Positions 17,886 through 26,272 are shown, numbered from the stretch's first letter. The stretch is DNA of 64,000 nucleotides from Ferranicluibacter quercicola (GCF_021168455.1 NZ_JAJOZR010000010.1:124001-188000), one strand, 5' to 3'. Notes: a model not told the origin generated them from the letters alone. A program made the numbers and translations.

Positions 17886-18515
17886 ATGAAACTCGACTCA
17901 AAATACTTCGATACCATCCGGACGAAGCGACGCGGGACCACCCGGAAACCGGAGCCCATGGCGCCGACGTGCCAGTGGGACGGCTGCGAGGAGAATGGCG
18001 GGCATCGCGCACCGGTCGGCCGCAATGCCGAGAACCAGTATTTCATGTTCTGCTTCGAGCACGTGAAGGAATACAACAAGGGTTACAACTACTTCTCCGG
18101 CCTCTCGGACAACGAGATCGCGCGCTACCAGAAGGAAGCGCTGACCGGGCATCGGCCGACCTGGACGCTGGGCGTGAACCGCAGTGCGAAGAACGCGCCG
18201 GAGCAGGGGCAGACACGGTCGGGCTCGGCGGGCGCCAAGGCGCGGATGAGCGACCCGTTCGGCTTCCTGCACGAGGCGCGGGCCCGCCGGGCGCAGCCCG
18301 AGCCGCGCCAGCGCAAGCTCAAGACGCTGGAGACGAAGGCGTTCGACACGCTCGGCCTGCCGGCCACGGCGACCGCGACCGACATCAAGGCCGCCTACAA
18401 GGACCTCGTGAAAAAGCACCATCCCGATGCCAATGGCGGCGATCGCGGATCGGAAGACCGTTTTCGCGAGGTCATTCAGGCCTACCAATTGTTAAAACAG
18501 GCAGGCTTCTGCTAG
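17886..18515 (+). CDS. J-domain protein with N-terminal Cys/His cluster, upstream of cobST
   Basis: A 209-residue protein whose J domain is C-terminal (about 150-209; HPD motif near residue 179 in KKHHPDANGG), so it should stimulate an Hsp70. The N-terminal part carries C29, C34, H40, C56 and H59 (TCQWDGCEENGGH and MFCFEHVKEYN), a plausible zinc-binding knuckle, then FFSGLS-like and basic linker sequence. The position directly before cobS on the same strand suggests help in assembling the CobST cobaltochelatase complex, by inference only. I chose the ATG at 17886 because a promoter -10 overlaps the alternative ATG at 17877. Confidence 0.88.
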   Translation: MKLDSKYFDTIRTKRRGTTRKPEPMAPTCQWDGCEENGGHRAPVGRNAENQYFMFCFEHVKEYNKGYNYFSGLSDNEIARYQKEALTGHRPTWTLGVNRSAKNAPEQGQTRSGSAGAKARMSDPFGFLHEARARRAQPEPRQRKLKTLETKAFDTLGLPATATATDIKAAYKDLVKKHHPDANGGDRGSEDRFREVIQAYQLLKQAGFC

Positions 18516-18580
18516 GAAGATTCCCGTCACACTGCAATGCGATATGAGGCCTGGCGCGAAGCGCGGCCGCCGGAGACATG

Positions 18581-19576
18581 ATGAGCAAGGTAGACCTCGA
18601 TATTTCCAATCTTCCCGATACGACCGTATCCGTCCGTGAGGTCTTCGGCATCGACAGCGACCTGCGCGTGCCGGCCTATTCCAAGGGCGATGCCTACGTG
18701 CCGGACAGCGATCCCGACTATCTCTTCGACCGGGAAACGACGCTGGCGATCCTTGCGGGCTTTGCGCACAACCGCCGCGTCATGGTGTCGGGCTATCACG
18801 GCACCGGCAAGTCCACGCATATCGAGCAGGTCGCCGCGCGGCTGAACTGGCCCTGCGTGCGCGTCAACCTCGACAGCCATGTCAGCCGTATCGACCTCGT
18901 CGGCAAGGATGCGATCGTCGTCAAGGACGGCATGCAGATCACCGAATTCAAGGACGGCATCCTGCCCTGGGCCTACCAGCACAATGTCGCGCTGGTGTTC
19001 GATGAATACGATGCCGGCCGCCCGGACGTGATGTTCGTCATCCAGCGCGTGCTCGAATCCTCCGGTCGCCTGACCCTGCTCGACCAGAGCCGCGTCATCC
19101 GGCCGCACCCCGCCTTCCGCCTGTTTGCGACCGCCAACACGGTCGGCCTCGGCGACACGACCGGCCTCTACCACGGCACGCAGCAGATCAACCAGGCGCA
19201 GATGGACCGCTGGTCGATCGTCACCACGCTCAACTATCTGCCGCATGACAACGAGGTCGATATCGTTGCGGCCAAGGTGAAGGGCTTCACCGAGAAGCGC
19301 GGCCGCGACACCGTCTCGAAGATGGTGCGCGTCGCCGATCTGACCCGCGCCGCCTTCATCAATGGCGACCTGTCGACCGTCATGAGCCCGCGGACCGTCA
19401 TCACCTGGGCCGAGAACGCGCATATCTTCGGCGACATCGCCTTTGCCTTCCGGGTGACGTTCCTCAACAAGTGCGACGAACTGGAGCGGGCGCTGGTGGC
19501 CGAGCATTACCAGCGGGCCTTCGGCGTCGAGCTGAAGGAAAGCGCCGCCAATATCGTTCTCGAAGCGACGGCCTGA
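18581..19576 (+). CDS. cobS: Cobaltochelatase AAA+ subunit CobS
   Basis: A 331-residue MoxR-like AAA+ ATPase that with CobT and CobN inserts cobalt into hydrogenobyrinic acid a,c-diamide in aerobic cobalamin synthesis. Walker A is GYHGTGKST (about 71-79), Walker B is VALVFDEYDAG, and sensor residues follow in RLFATANTVGLGDTTGLYHG. The N-terminal segment VREVFGIDSDLRVPAYSKG is typical of rhizobial CobS. Of two adjacent ATGs, the second lies 5 nt after GGAG and is preferred. Only 4 bp separate it from cobT. cobN is not in the window, and I see no cobalamin riboswitch upstream. Confidence 0.97.
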   Translation: MSKVDLDISNLPDTTVSVREVFGIDSDLRVPAYSKGDAYVPDSDPDYLFDRETTLAILAGFAHNRRVMVSGYHGTGKSTHIEQVAARLNWPCVRVNLDSHVSRIDLVGKDAIVVKDGMQITEFKDGILPWAYQHNVALVFDEYDAGRPDVMFVIQRVLESSGRLTLLDQSRVIRPHPAFRLFATANTVGLGDTTGLYHGTQQINQAQMDRWSIVTTLNYLPHDNEVDIVAAKVKGFTEKRGRDTVSKMVRVADLTRAAFINGDLSTVMSPRTVITWAENAHIFGDIAFAFRVTFLNKCDELERALVAEHYQRAFGVELKESAANIVLEATA

Positions 19577-19580
19577 TCGC

Positions 19581-21479
19581 ATGGCAGGGCGCGGCGACAA
19601 TACGAGACCGAAACCCGGCACCCAGGTGGATGTCGAACCGTTCCGCCGCGCGCTGACCGGCTGCATCCGCTCGATCGCCGGCGATTCGGAGATCGAGGTC
19701 GTGTTCGCCAACGAGCGGCCCGGCCTGACCGGCGACCGCATGCGCCTGCCCGACATTTCCCGCCGCCCGACGCGGCAGGAACTGTCGGTGACGCGCGGCA
19801 TCGGCGACAGCATGGCGCTGCGCAAGGCGTGCCATGACGATCGCATCCATGCGACCATGTCGCCGCAGGGCGCGGATGCGCGCGTCATCTTCGACGCCGT
19901 GGAGCAGGCGCGCTGCGAGGCGATCGGCTCGATGCGCATGGACGGCGTGGCGGAGAACATCTCCTCCATGCTGGACGAGAAATATGCCCGGGCCAATTTC
20001 GGGGCGATCGACAAGCAGGCGGACGCGCCGATCGAGGAGGCCGTGGCACTGATCGTGCGCGAGCGGCTGACCGGGCGCAAGCCGCCGGAATCGGCCGGCA
20101 AGGTGCTGGATCTCTGGCGCTCCTTCATCGAGGAGAAAGCCGGCCGGGAGATGGAAAATCTCTCGGGCGCCGTCAACGACCAGCAGGCCTTCGCCCGCGT
20201 CGTGCGCAACATGCTCGCCTCCATGGACGTGGCAGAGACGTACACGGACGAGGAAGCCGAGCCGGACGACCAGGAAACGCAGACGGACGAGGACCAGCCG
20301 CGCAGCCAGGAGCAGGACGAGTCCACCTCCGAGGAGGATGCGGGCTCGGATGCCGCGCCGTCGGAGGAAAACGAGTCTGCCGAAGAGCAGATGGACGACG
20401 GCGAGATGGATGGCGCCGAGATCTCCGACGAGGAAATGTCGGATGACGGCGACGAGGACAGCGAGACGCCCGGCGAGGTCAAGCGGCCGAACAGCCCGTT
20501 CGACGACTTCAACGAAAAGGTGGACTACGCCGTCTTCACCGAGGAATTCGACGAGACCATCACCTCGGAAGAGCTCTGCGACGAGGCGGAACTCGACCGG
20601 CTGCGCGCCTTTCTCGACAAGCAGCTCTCGCACCTGCAGGGCGCCGTCGGCCGTCTGGCGAACAGGCTGCAGCGCCGCCTGATGGCGCAGCAGAACCGCT
20701 CCTGGGAGTTCGACCTCGAAGAGGGCTATCTCGATCCGGCGCGCCTGACGCGCCTGATCATCGACCCGATGCAGCCGCTCTCCTTCAAGCGGGAGAAGGA
20801 CACGAACTTCCGCGACACGGTGGTGACGCTGCTGATCGACAATTCCGGCTCCATGCGCGGCCGGCCGATCACGGTTGCCGCCACCTGCGCTGATATTCTG
20901 GCGCGCACGCTGGAGCGGTGCGGCGTCAAGGTCGAGATCCTCGGCTTCACCACCAAGGCGTGGAAGGGCGGTCTGGCGCGCGAGAAATGGCTGGCCAGCG
21001 GCAAGCCGCAGGCGCCGGGCCGGCTCAACGATCTGCGCCATATCATCTACAAGTCGGCCGACGCGCCCTGGCGCCGGGCGCGGCGCAATCTCGGCCTGAT
21101 GATGCGGGAAGGCCTGCTGAAGGAAAACATCGACGGGGAGGCGCTGATCTGGGCGCACAACCGCCTGCTGGCACGGCCCGAGCAGCGGCGCATCCTGATG
21201 ATGATCTCGGACGGCGCGCCGGTCGATGATTCGACGCTGTCGGTCAATCCGGGCAATTATCTGGAGCGGCATCTGCGCGCCGTGATCGAACAGATCGAGA
21301 CGCGTTCGCCGGTCGAGCTGCTGGCGATCGGCATTGGCCACGACGTGACGCGCTACTATCGCCGCGCCGTCACCATCGTGGATGCCGACGAACTTGCCGG
21401 CGCGATGACCGAACAGCTCGCCTCGCTGTTCGACGACGAGAACGGACGCGGACGACGCGCAGCCCGACGTGCGGGCTGA
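19581..21479 (+). CDS. cobT: Cobaltochelatase subunit CobT
   Basis: A 632-residue partner of CobS in the cobaltochelatase complex. It has an N-terminal CobT domain (about 1-210), a long strongly acidic Glu/Asp/Ser-rich linker (about 215-300), and a C-terminal von Willebrand A domain whose MIDAS motif is DNSGS starting at D420, with later MMISDGAPVDD. The MIDAS probably links to CobN in the metal insertion step. The stop overlaps the next gene by 11 bp, so a phytase-like protein is cotranslated or coupled with the cobST operon. Confidence 0.97.
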   Translation: MAGRGDNTRPKPGTQVDVEPFRRALTGCIRSIAGDSEIEVVFANERPGLTGDRMRLPDISRRPTRQELSVTRGIGDSMALRKACHDDRIHATMSPQGADARVIFDAVEQARCEAIGSMRMDGVAENISSMLDEKYARANFGAIDKQADAPIEEAVALIVRERLTGRKPPESAGKVLDLWRSFIEEKAGREMENLSGAVNDQQAFARVVRNMLASMDVAETYTDEEAEPDDQETQTDEDQPRSQEQDESTSEEDAGSDAAPSEENESAEEQMDDGEMDGAEISDEEMSDDGDEDSETPGEVKRPNSPFDDFNEKVDYAVFTEEFDETITSEELCDEAELDRLRAFLDKQLSHLQGAVGRLANRLQRRLMAQQNRSWEFDLEEGYLDPARLTRLIIDPMQPLSFKREKDTNFRDTVVTLLIDNSGSMRGRPITVAATCADILARTLERCGVKVEILGFTTKAWKGGLAREKWLASGKPQAPGRLNDLRHIIYKSADAPWRRARRNLGLMMREGLLKENIDGEALIWAHNRLLARPEQRRILMMISDGAPVDDSTLSVNPGNYLERHLRAVIEQIETRSPVELLAIGIGHDVTRYYRRAVTIVDADELAGAMTEQLASLFDDENGRGRRAARRAG

Positions 21480-22509
21480 GCCGGTCTTGAAGGCTGCTGC
21501 CGGCCTTCGGCGCGTGCTCCTGGCCGGGCTCTGCGCCTGCGCCTTGCCCGCGCAGGCGGCACAGCCGGAGCCGGATCGGCCGGTGACCGAGACGATGACG
21601 ATCTTCTCGAGCAAGATCGAGACGTTCCGGTTCGGGTCCGACCAGCGGGTGTTCGGCAAACTGCAGTTCATCGGCGGTCTCGACCTTACCTCGAACAATG
21701 CGCTGTTCGGCGCCTTTTCGTCGATCCGGTTCCGCCCCGACGGCGCGCATTTCGTCGGCGTGCTCGATACGGCGCACTGGCTGGAGGGCCGCATCGAGCG
21801 GGATCCGAGCGGGCGGCTTTCGGGGCTTGCCGACGTTACTGTGACCTCGATGAAGGACCGGCAGGGCCGCACGGAGAGCGCCAAGGCGCGCATGGATTCC
21901 GAAGGTGTCGCACTGCGGGACGGGCAGGTGCTCGTCAGCTTCGAAGGCGATGCGCGCGTGGATGTCTATCCCGACCCCGGCTTCACGCAGTCGCGACCGC
22001 TGAAGACCTTGCCCATCCTGCTTCCCCGGGACAGGCTGAAGCGCAATCGCAGCCTCGAGATGGTGGCGGTCTCGCCGCAAGACAGCCCGCTTGCCGGTGC
22101 GCCCGTCATCGTCGCGGAACTGTCGTTCGACAAGGACGATCACCTTCTCGCCGCCGTGCTCGAAGGGCCGCGCAAGGGTGTTTTCGGTGTCGTGCAGAAG
22201 GATCCGTTCGCGGTAACGGACGGTGCGTTCCTGCCGAACGGCGATCTTCTGCTGCTCGAACGCCGCTTCAGCTTCGCCGCCGGTCTCGGCATGGAGATCC
22301 GCCGCATCAAGGGCGACGACATCCGTCCCGGCGCCGTCGTCGATGGCGAGGTGCTGATCTCCGCGGATCTCGGCTACCAGATCGACAATATGGAAGGCCT
22401 CGACGTGGTCGTCCAACCCGATGGCGACATCCACCTCATCCTCGTCTCCGACGACAACCATTCGATCCTCGAGCGGTCGCTGATGCTGGAGTTCAAGCTT
22501 CTGCCGTGA
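21469..22509 (+). CDS. Exported phytase-like (esterase-like activity of phytase) protein
   Basis: A 346-residue protein with a signal peptide ending QAA near residue 31 and a phytase-like beta-propeller domain seen in LTSNNALFGAFSSIRFRPDG, AHFVGVLDTAHW, DSEGVALRDGQVLVSFEG and FLPNGDLLLLERRFS. The family (PF13449 type) is exported and its substrate is not well established; phosphatase or esterase activity is possible. The GTG start lies inside the last codons of cobT with an 11-bp overlap, so translation is probably coupled, though a biochemical link with cobalamin synthesis is not obvious. A RIME-type palindrome follows 33 bp downstream. Confidence 0.85.
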   Translation: MRAEPVLKAAAGLRRVLLAGLCACALPAQAAQPEPDRPVTETMTIFSSKIETFRFGSDQRVFGKLQFIGGLDLTSNNALFGAFSSIRFRPDGAHFVGVLDTAHWLEGRIERDPSGRLSGLADVTVTSMKDRQGRTESAKARMDSEGVALRDGQVLVSFEGDARVDVYPDPGFTQSRPLKTLPILLPRDRLKRNRSLEMVAVSPQDSPLAGAPVIVAELSFDKDDHLLAAVLEGPRKGVFGVVQKDPFAVTDGAFLPNGDLLLLERRFSFAAGLGMEIRRIKGDDIRPGAVVDGEVLISADLGYQIDNMEGLDVVVQPDGDIHLILVSDDNHSILERSLMLEFKLLP

Positions 22510-22542
22510 TCGGTGGGGGTGTGGCTGTTGCGCTGCGCGCTG

Positions 22543-22691
22543 CCCCTCATCTGCCTGCCGGCATCTTCTCCCCGCCTGCGGGGAGAAGAGACTCGTCGTT
22601 CCCGACCACAACCGTCACGAAGACGCGAGCGTTCGCCGCATGTCCCTTCTCCCCGCGCGCGGGGAGAAGGTGCCGGCAGGCGGATGAGGGG
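22543..22691. repeat. RIME-type palindromic intergenic element, copy 1
   Basis: A 149-bp element bounded by CCCCTCAT and ATGAGGGG. Each arm contains its own hairpin of the form CTTCTCCCCGC/GCGGGGAGAAG, and the outer arms pair with each other (CTGCCTGCCGGCA with TGCCGGCAGGCGG). The last 33 bp are identical to the end of copy 2 at 37500-37532. Structure and sequence fit the Rhizobium-specific intergenic mosaic elements. It lies between two convergent genes and could act as a terminator or RNA-processing site. Confidence 0.8.
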
Positions 22692-22714
22692 AGGGGCAGT
22701 TGTCGGCGGAACGC

Positions 22715-23356
22715 TCAGACGCGCGCGCCCGGCGCCCCCGGCATCGGCTTCAGCACGGTCATCAGCGCGCCATAGGGCAGCAACAGGACGAGGCCGACGA
22801 GGATCTTCACGACGAGGTCGCCGAGCGTCCAGGAGATCCAGCGGGGCGCCTCGGTGGTCAGGAGGCCGAGGATGGGGGAGAGTTCCAGGGCGAAGGGATC
22901 GTTCGGGCCGATGAAGGCGAAGACCGGCGCGAAGGCGAGCGAGAAGAAGATGGCCGTATCGAGTGCCGAGCCGAACAGCGAGCCGGCGAGCGGCGCGCGC
23001 CACCAGCGTTGACGGCGCAGACGGTTGAAGACCGAGATATCCAGAAGCTGCCCGAACAGGAAGGCCGAGCCGGAGGCGATCGCGATGCGCGGCGTGGCGA
23101 CCATGACGGAGATCACGACAGCGACCGCAAAGCCGCAGATGACGACGCGGCGGGCGATCTTCGGGCCGAACTGGCGATTGGTGAGGTCGGTCACCAGAAA
23201 GGCGGCGGGATAGGTGAAGGCGCCCCAGGTGAGAAGATCGCCCAGCTGCATGCCGGCGATCGAGCCGGGCAGGGGGAACTGCACCAGGAAATTGGAGGCG
23301 ACGACCACGATGGTCATGAAGGCAACGTAGGTTGCGAACAGGCGTGTGTTCAGCAT
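22715..23356 (-). CDS. yhhQ: Queuosine precursor transporter YhhQ (VUT family)
   Basis: A 213-residue membrane protein with about six helices. YhhQ-type proteins take up the queuosine precursors preQ0 or preQ1 for tRNA modification. Family stretches include TYPAAFLVTDLTNRQFGPK, ASGSAFLFGQLLDISVFNRL and SLFGSALDTAIFFSLAF. AGGA lies 8 nt before the ATG. The leader can fold like a preQ1-I aptamer whose pseudoknot covers the start codon, which would fit the predicted substrate. The window also has gluQRS, a queuosine-tRNA glutamylating enzyme, 29 kb away. Confidence 0.9.
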   Translation of the reverse strand: MLNTRLFATYVAFMTIVVVASNFLVQFPLPGSIAGMQLGDLLTWGAFTYPAAFLVTDLTNRQFGPKIARRVVICGFAVAVVISVMVATPRIAIASGSAFLFGQLLDISVFNRLRRQRWWRAPLAGSLFGSALDTAIFFSLAFAPVFAFIGPNDPFALELSPILGLLTTEAPRWISWTLGDLVVKILVGLVLLLPYGALMTVLKPMPGAPGARV

Positions 23357-23388
23357 TTTTTTATCCTGGGTGATGCCACCAGTTGGAG
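23355..23388 (-). promoter_or_regulatory. Candidate preQ1-I riboswitch controlling yhhQ
   Basis: The mRNA reads CAACUGGUGGCAUCACCCAG followed by GAUAAAAAAAUGC. CUGG pairs with CCAG (P1); a U and a C sit next to the stem where the ligand-contacting bases of preQ1-I aptamers lie; an A-rich tail follows; and loop bases GCAU can pair with AUGC of the start codon, forming an H-type pseudoknot that would hide the AUG. The layout resembles the short B. subtilis and Thermoanaerobacter aptamers, and the gene is a predicted preQ1 transporter. The loop is shorter than usual. Confidence 0.45.
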
Positions 23389-23448
23389 GAGAGGACGGGC
23401 TGCCCGCATGGCAGCATATCCCTATGAATATCGGTCAGACGCGCATGG

Positions 23449-23474
23449 AAAAGGCCCGCCCGTGAAGGCAGGCC
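23449..23474 (-). terminator. Intrinsic terminator of rpmB
   Basis: Read on the minus strand: stem GGCCTGCC/GGCGGGCC (one wobble pair), 6-nt loop, then TTTTCC. It lies 31 nt after the rpmB stop and separates rpmB from yhhQ. Confidence 0.7.
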
Positions 23475-23505
23475 ATGATCCGGAATGCTTCAACCTTCGT
23501 GCCGA

Positions 23506-23802
23506 TCAGGCAGCGACGGCTTCCGCGGTCTTCTTGACGATCTGGCGGCGCAGCAGGCGTGCGCGCTGCGACAGGTCGAGTTCGCTTGCCTTGAGCAGGA
23601 AAGCGTCGAGACCGCCGCGGTGCTCGACCGTGCGGAGGGCTGCAGCCGAAACGCGCAGACGGAAACGCTGGTTGAGCGCGTCCGAGATCAGCGTGACCTG
23701 GCACAGGTTCGGCAGGAACTTGCGCTTGGTCTTGTTGTTCGCGTGGCTCACATTGTTGCCCGACTGGACGCCCTTGCCGGTCAATTCGCAACTACGGGAC
23801 AT
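23506..23802 (-). CDS. rpmB: 50S ribosomal protein L28
   Basis: A 98-residue large-subunit ribosomal protein. The family start MSRSCELTGKGVQSGNNVSH, then NKTKRKFLPNLC and RLRVSAAALRTVEHRGGLDAFL, matches alphaproteobacterial L28. Rather than the CxxC pairs of zinc-binding paralogues, only single cysteines are seen at positions 5 and 36, so this is the zinc-independent form. It is monocistronic, with a strong promoter about 95 bp upstream and a terminator downstream. Confidence 0.97.
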   Translation of the reverse strand: MSRSCELTGKGVQSGNNVSHANNKTKRKFLPNLCQVTLISDALNQRFRLRVSAAALRTVEHRGGLDAFLLKASELDLSQRARLLRRQIVKKTAEAVAA

Positions 23803-23895
23803 GAAATCACCTATTTCTTTTCGCCTGCGTTCAATGCGTTTGCGGGCCACAAGCCCAAGCAGCATTCCCACCGGTCATGATTGGAAAGTTGCGGT

Positions 23896-23924
23896 TCTAT
23901 AGTCAGCGCCGCGCCGCGCGTCAA
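23896..23924 (-). promoter_or_regulatory. Strong sigma-70-type promoter for rpmB
   Basis: On the minus strand, TTGACG (23924-23919), 17-bp GC-rich spacer, TATAGA (23901-23896). It predicts a 5' leader of nearly 90 nt before the rpmB ATG at 23802. Confidence 0.75.
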
Positions 23925-24094
23925 GACAAAACACCGGATTTTCCCGGAAAGTCCGGGCGGTCCGGTGGAAAAGCCGGCGCGGTGGCGGCCGGGATCGACC
24001 GGGGTGCCGGCTCGGTAGCACGGGCGTAGAAATGCCGCAAACGCTTCCTATCTCTCTGTTTTTCTCCCGATCTCTTTTCGGAAAGGTTCACGGC

Positions 24095-24874
24095 ATGGCC
24101 CTGCGTGTCGGTCTTGCGGCTCTGGCCGCGATGTCCCTGGTGACGGTTCCCACGAATGCGGCGCGCCCGGCGGATGTCGTGCACGACACGGATTATACCA
24201 TCTCGCTCGCCGGCCTGCCGATCGCAAAGGCCTCGTTTCACACCCGGCTCGAGGATCGGCGCTACACGATCTCGGGGACGCTGACGTCGGCCGGGCTCGC
24301 CGATATCCTGTCGAGCACCAGCGGGCGCACGGAGGTCTCCGGCACGATCGAGAGCGACAAGCTCGTCGCCACCGATTATTCCGTCCGCTACCAGACCGGC
24401 AAGAAGAAGCGCGCGATCGACATCGCCTTCGACAAGGGCAACGTGACCTCCGCGACGCTGACCCCGCAGCGCAAGAGGCCGCCGAAGAACTGGGTGCCGG
24501 TGACCAAGGACGACATGCGCGGCGTGGTCGATCCGCTGTCGGGGCTGATCTTCCCGGCCAGCGCCAAGGTGTGCCCGAAGACGCTGCCGGTGTTCGACGG
24601 CGAATCGCGCATGGACCTGAAGCTGAGCGCCAAGGGCACCAAGCCCTTCAAGACGGAAGGTTTCAGCGGCGACGTCATCGTCTGCGGCATCCAGTTCGTG
24701 CCGAAATCGGGCTACCGCAAGGGCCGCGAGGATGTGGATTATCTGCGCAAGCTCGACAGCATGGAGATCTGGTTTGCAAAGTCGGATACCGTGCAGGTAT
24801 ATGCTCCGGTCTATGTCCGGATCCCGACGAAGTACGGTCCGGTGACCGTGTGGGCCACGCGCTTCAAGGGTTGA
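24095..24874 (+). CDS. DUF3108 domain-containing exported protein
   Basis: A 259-residue protein with a signal peptide (MALRVGLAALAAMSLVTVPT, cleavage near NAA at about residue 23) and a DUF3108-type beta-rich domain: DYTISLAGLPIAKASFHTRL, SGTIESDKLVATDYSVRYQT, DPLSGLIFPAS and a final VYVRIPTKYGPVTVWATRF. Function is not established for the family; related proteins are periplasmic or outer-membrane lipid-binding-like. GAAAGG precedes the ATG by 8 nt; an in-frame ATG at 24032 would give a less signal-like N-terminus. It is divergent from rpmB, an arrangement common in rhizobia. Confidence 0.8.
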   Translation: MALRVGLAALAAMSLVTVPTNAARPADVVHDTDYTISLAGLPIAKASFHTRLEDRRYTISGTLTSAGLADILSSTSGRTEVSGTIESDKLVATDYSVRYQTGKKKRAIDIAFDKGNVTSATLTPQRKRPPKNWVPVTKDDMRGVVDPLSGLIFPASAKVCPKTLPVFDGESRMDLKLSAKGTKPFKTEGFSGDVIVCGIQFVPKSGYRKGREDVDYLRKLDSMEIWFAKSDTVQVYAPVYVRIPTKYGPVTVWATRFKG

Positions 24875-24926
24875 TCCGTTCAGGGTCTCGCCGCATCGCC
24901 GCCCGCTGCAATCGGAGAGTGGGCGG

Positions 24927-25835
24927 ATGCAGACCAGAGCGACGTTGATCGGATTTTCCGCCATTCTGATGTGGGCGCTGCTGGCGCTGTTCACGGCCGC
25001 CTCCGGCACCATGCCGCCCTTCCAGCTTTCGGCGATCTGCTTTGCCATCGGCAGCCTGCCCGGTCTCGTGGTGCTCGCGCTCAGGCCGGAGCGGATGGCG
25101 CTCTTGCGGCAGCGGCCAAGAGTCTGGGTGGTCGGCATCGTCGGGCTTTTCGGCTATCACGCGCTCTACTTCACCGCCCTGCGCAATGCGCCGGCCGTGG
25201 AAGCCGGGCTGATCGCCTATCTCTGGCCGTTGCTGATCGTGGTCGGCTCGGCTTTGCTGCCGGGCGAGCGGCTGCGGTGGTATCACGTGGCGGGCGCGCT
25301 GTGCGGCCTTGCCGGGACGGCGATGATCGTCGCGCGCAACGGCGTTGCATTCGACAGCGCCTATACGCTCGGCTATGGCGCAGCGCTTTGCTGCGCCTTC
25401 ACCTGGGCCATTTACTCCCTGATGACACGGCGGTTCGAGGCGGTGTCCACCGATGTCGTCACCGGTTTCTGCCTTGCGACCTCCGTCCTGTCGCTTCTCT
25501 GCCATCTCGCGCTGGAGACGACGGTCTGGCCGGACACCGGCATGCAGTGGCTGGCGGTCGCGGGCCTCGGGCTCCTGCCGGTGGGTGCCGCCTTCTATGC
25601 CTGGGATTACGGCGTGAAGAACGGCAATATCCAGCTGCTGGGCGTCGCCAGCTATTCGGCGCCGGTGCTCTCCACGCTGACGCTGATGCTGTTCGGCTTT
25701 GCCGAGCCGTCGCTTAGCATCGCGCTGGCCTGCCTGCTGGTGACGGGGGGAGCGGTGCTGGCCGCGCGCGACGTGATTTTTGCGCCGCGCAAGGTCAAGA
25801 CGCCCTCCGAGGACCGGGTTCAACCGGCGGCGTGA
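24927..25835 (+). CDS. DMT/EamA family exporter (YddG-like)
   Basis: A 302-residue protein with ten hydrophobic segments arranged as two EamA repeats (about 5-135 and 145-285). Motifs such as FGYHALYFTALRNAPAVEAG, YLWPLLIVV and the second-half YAWDYGVKNGNIQLLGVASY place it near the aromatic amino-acid exporter YddG, so export of amino acids or related small molecules is probable. The last 16 bp overlap the convergent cupin gene. GGAG lies 7 nt before the ATG. Confidence 0.88.
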   Translation: MQTRATLIGFSAILMWALLALFTAASGTMPPFQLSAICFAIGSLPGLVVLALRPERMALLRQRPRVWVVGIVGLFGYHALYFTALRNAPAVEAGLIAYLWPLLIVVGSALLPGERLRWYHVAGALCGLAGTAMIVARNGVAFDSAYTLGYGAALCCAFTWAIYSLMTRRFEAVSTDVVTGFCLATSVLSLLCHLALETTVWPDTGMQWLAVAGLGLLPVGAAFYAWDYGVKNGNIQLLGVASYSAPVLSTLTLMLFGFAEPSLSIALACLLVTGGAVLAARDVIFAPRKVKTPSEDRVQPAA

Positions 25836-26272
25836 GGCGGCTCCCATCCGGGCGGCGCCATTTCGAAGACGCTGAAATCGAAGCCGGGCGCGACGGTGCA
25901 GCCGACCAGCGTCCAGGCACCGCGCGATTCGGCCGACTGCCAGGTGTCCGCGGGCACCACGCCTTGCGGGCGTTCGCCGTTTTCCAGATCCGTGCCGAGC
26001 ACGATGGTGGAGGCGGGTGCGCCCGGTGCGGCAAGCCGGAGGGTCAGGGCCGCCCCGGCATAATGGTGCCAGACCTCCGCGGCATCGCGCACGCGATGCC
26101 AGTGCGACCGCTCGCCGGCCTCCAGCAGGTAGTAGATCGCCGTGGAATGGCCGCGCGTGCCACCCGCATCGTCGCGAAAGGTCTCGGCATACCAGCCGCC
26201 TTCCGGATGCCGGATCATGCCGAGCGCGGTGACGATCGACCGTGCGTCCTGCGTTTCCCCTTCTGCCGCCAT
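25820..26272 (-). CDS. Cupin domain protein (DUF985/cupin_5 type)
   Basis: A 150-residue single-domain cupin. The family start PEGGWYAETFR, the barrel strands STAIYYLLEAGERSHWHRV and the ending CTVAPGFDFSVFEMAP are recognised; the fold often binds a metal or sugar-like ligand but function is unassigned. Its ATG overlaps the gloB stop by one base (ATGA), so it is the second cistron of a coupled pair with glyoxalase II. The 3' end overlaps the convergent exporter gene. Confidence 0.85.
   Translation of the reverse strand: MAAEGETQDARSIVTALGMIRHPEGGWYAETFRDDAGGTRGHSTAIYYLLEAGERSHWHRVRDAAEVWHHYAGAALTLRLAAPGAPASTIVLGTDLENGERPQGVVPADTWQSAESRGAWTLVGCTVAPGFDFSVFEMAPPGWEPPHAAG

Noticed and set aside
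18516..18580. Possible cobalamin riboswitch before cobS.
   Set aside because: The gap is only 65 bp and lacks a B12-box-like sequence or room for the aptamer.
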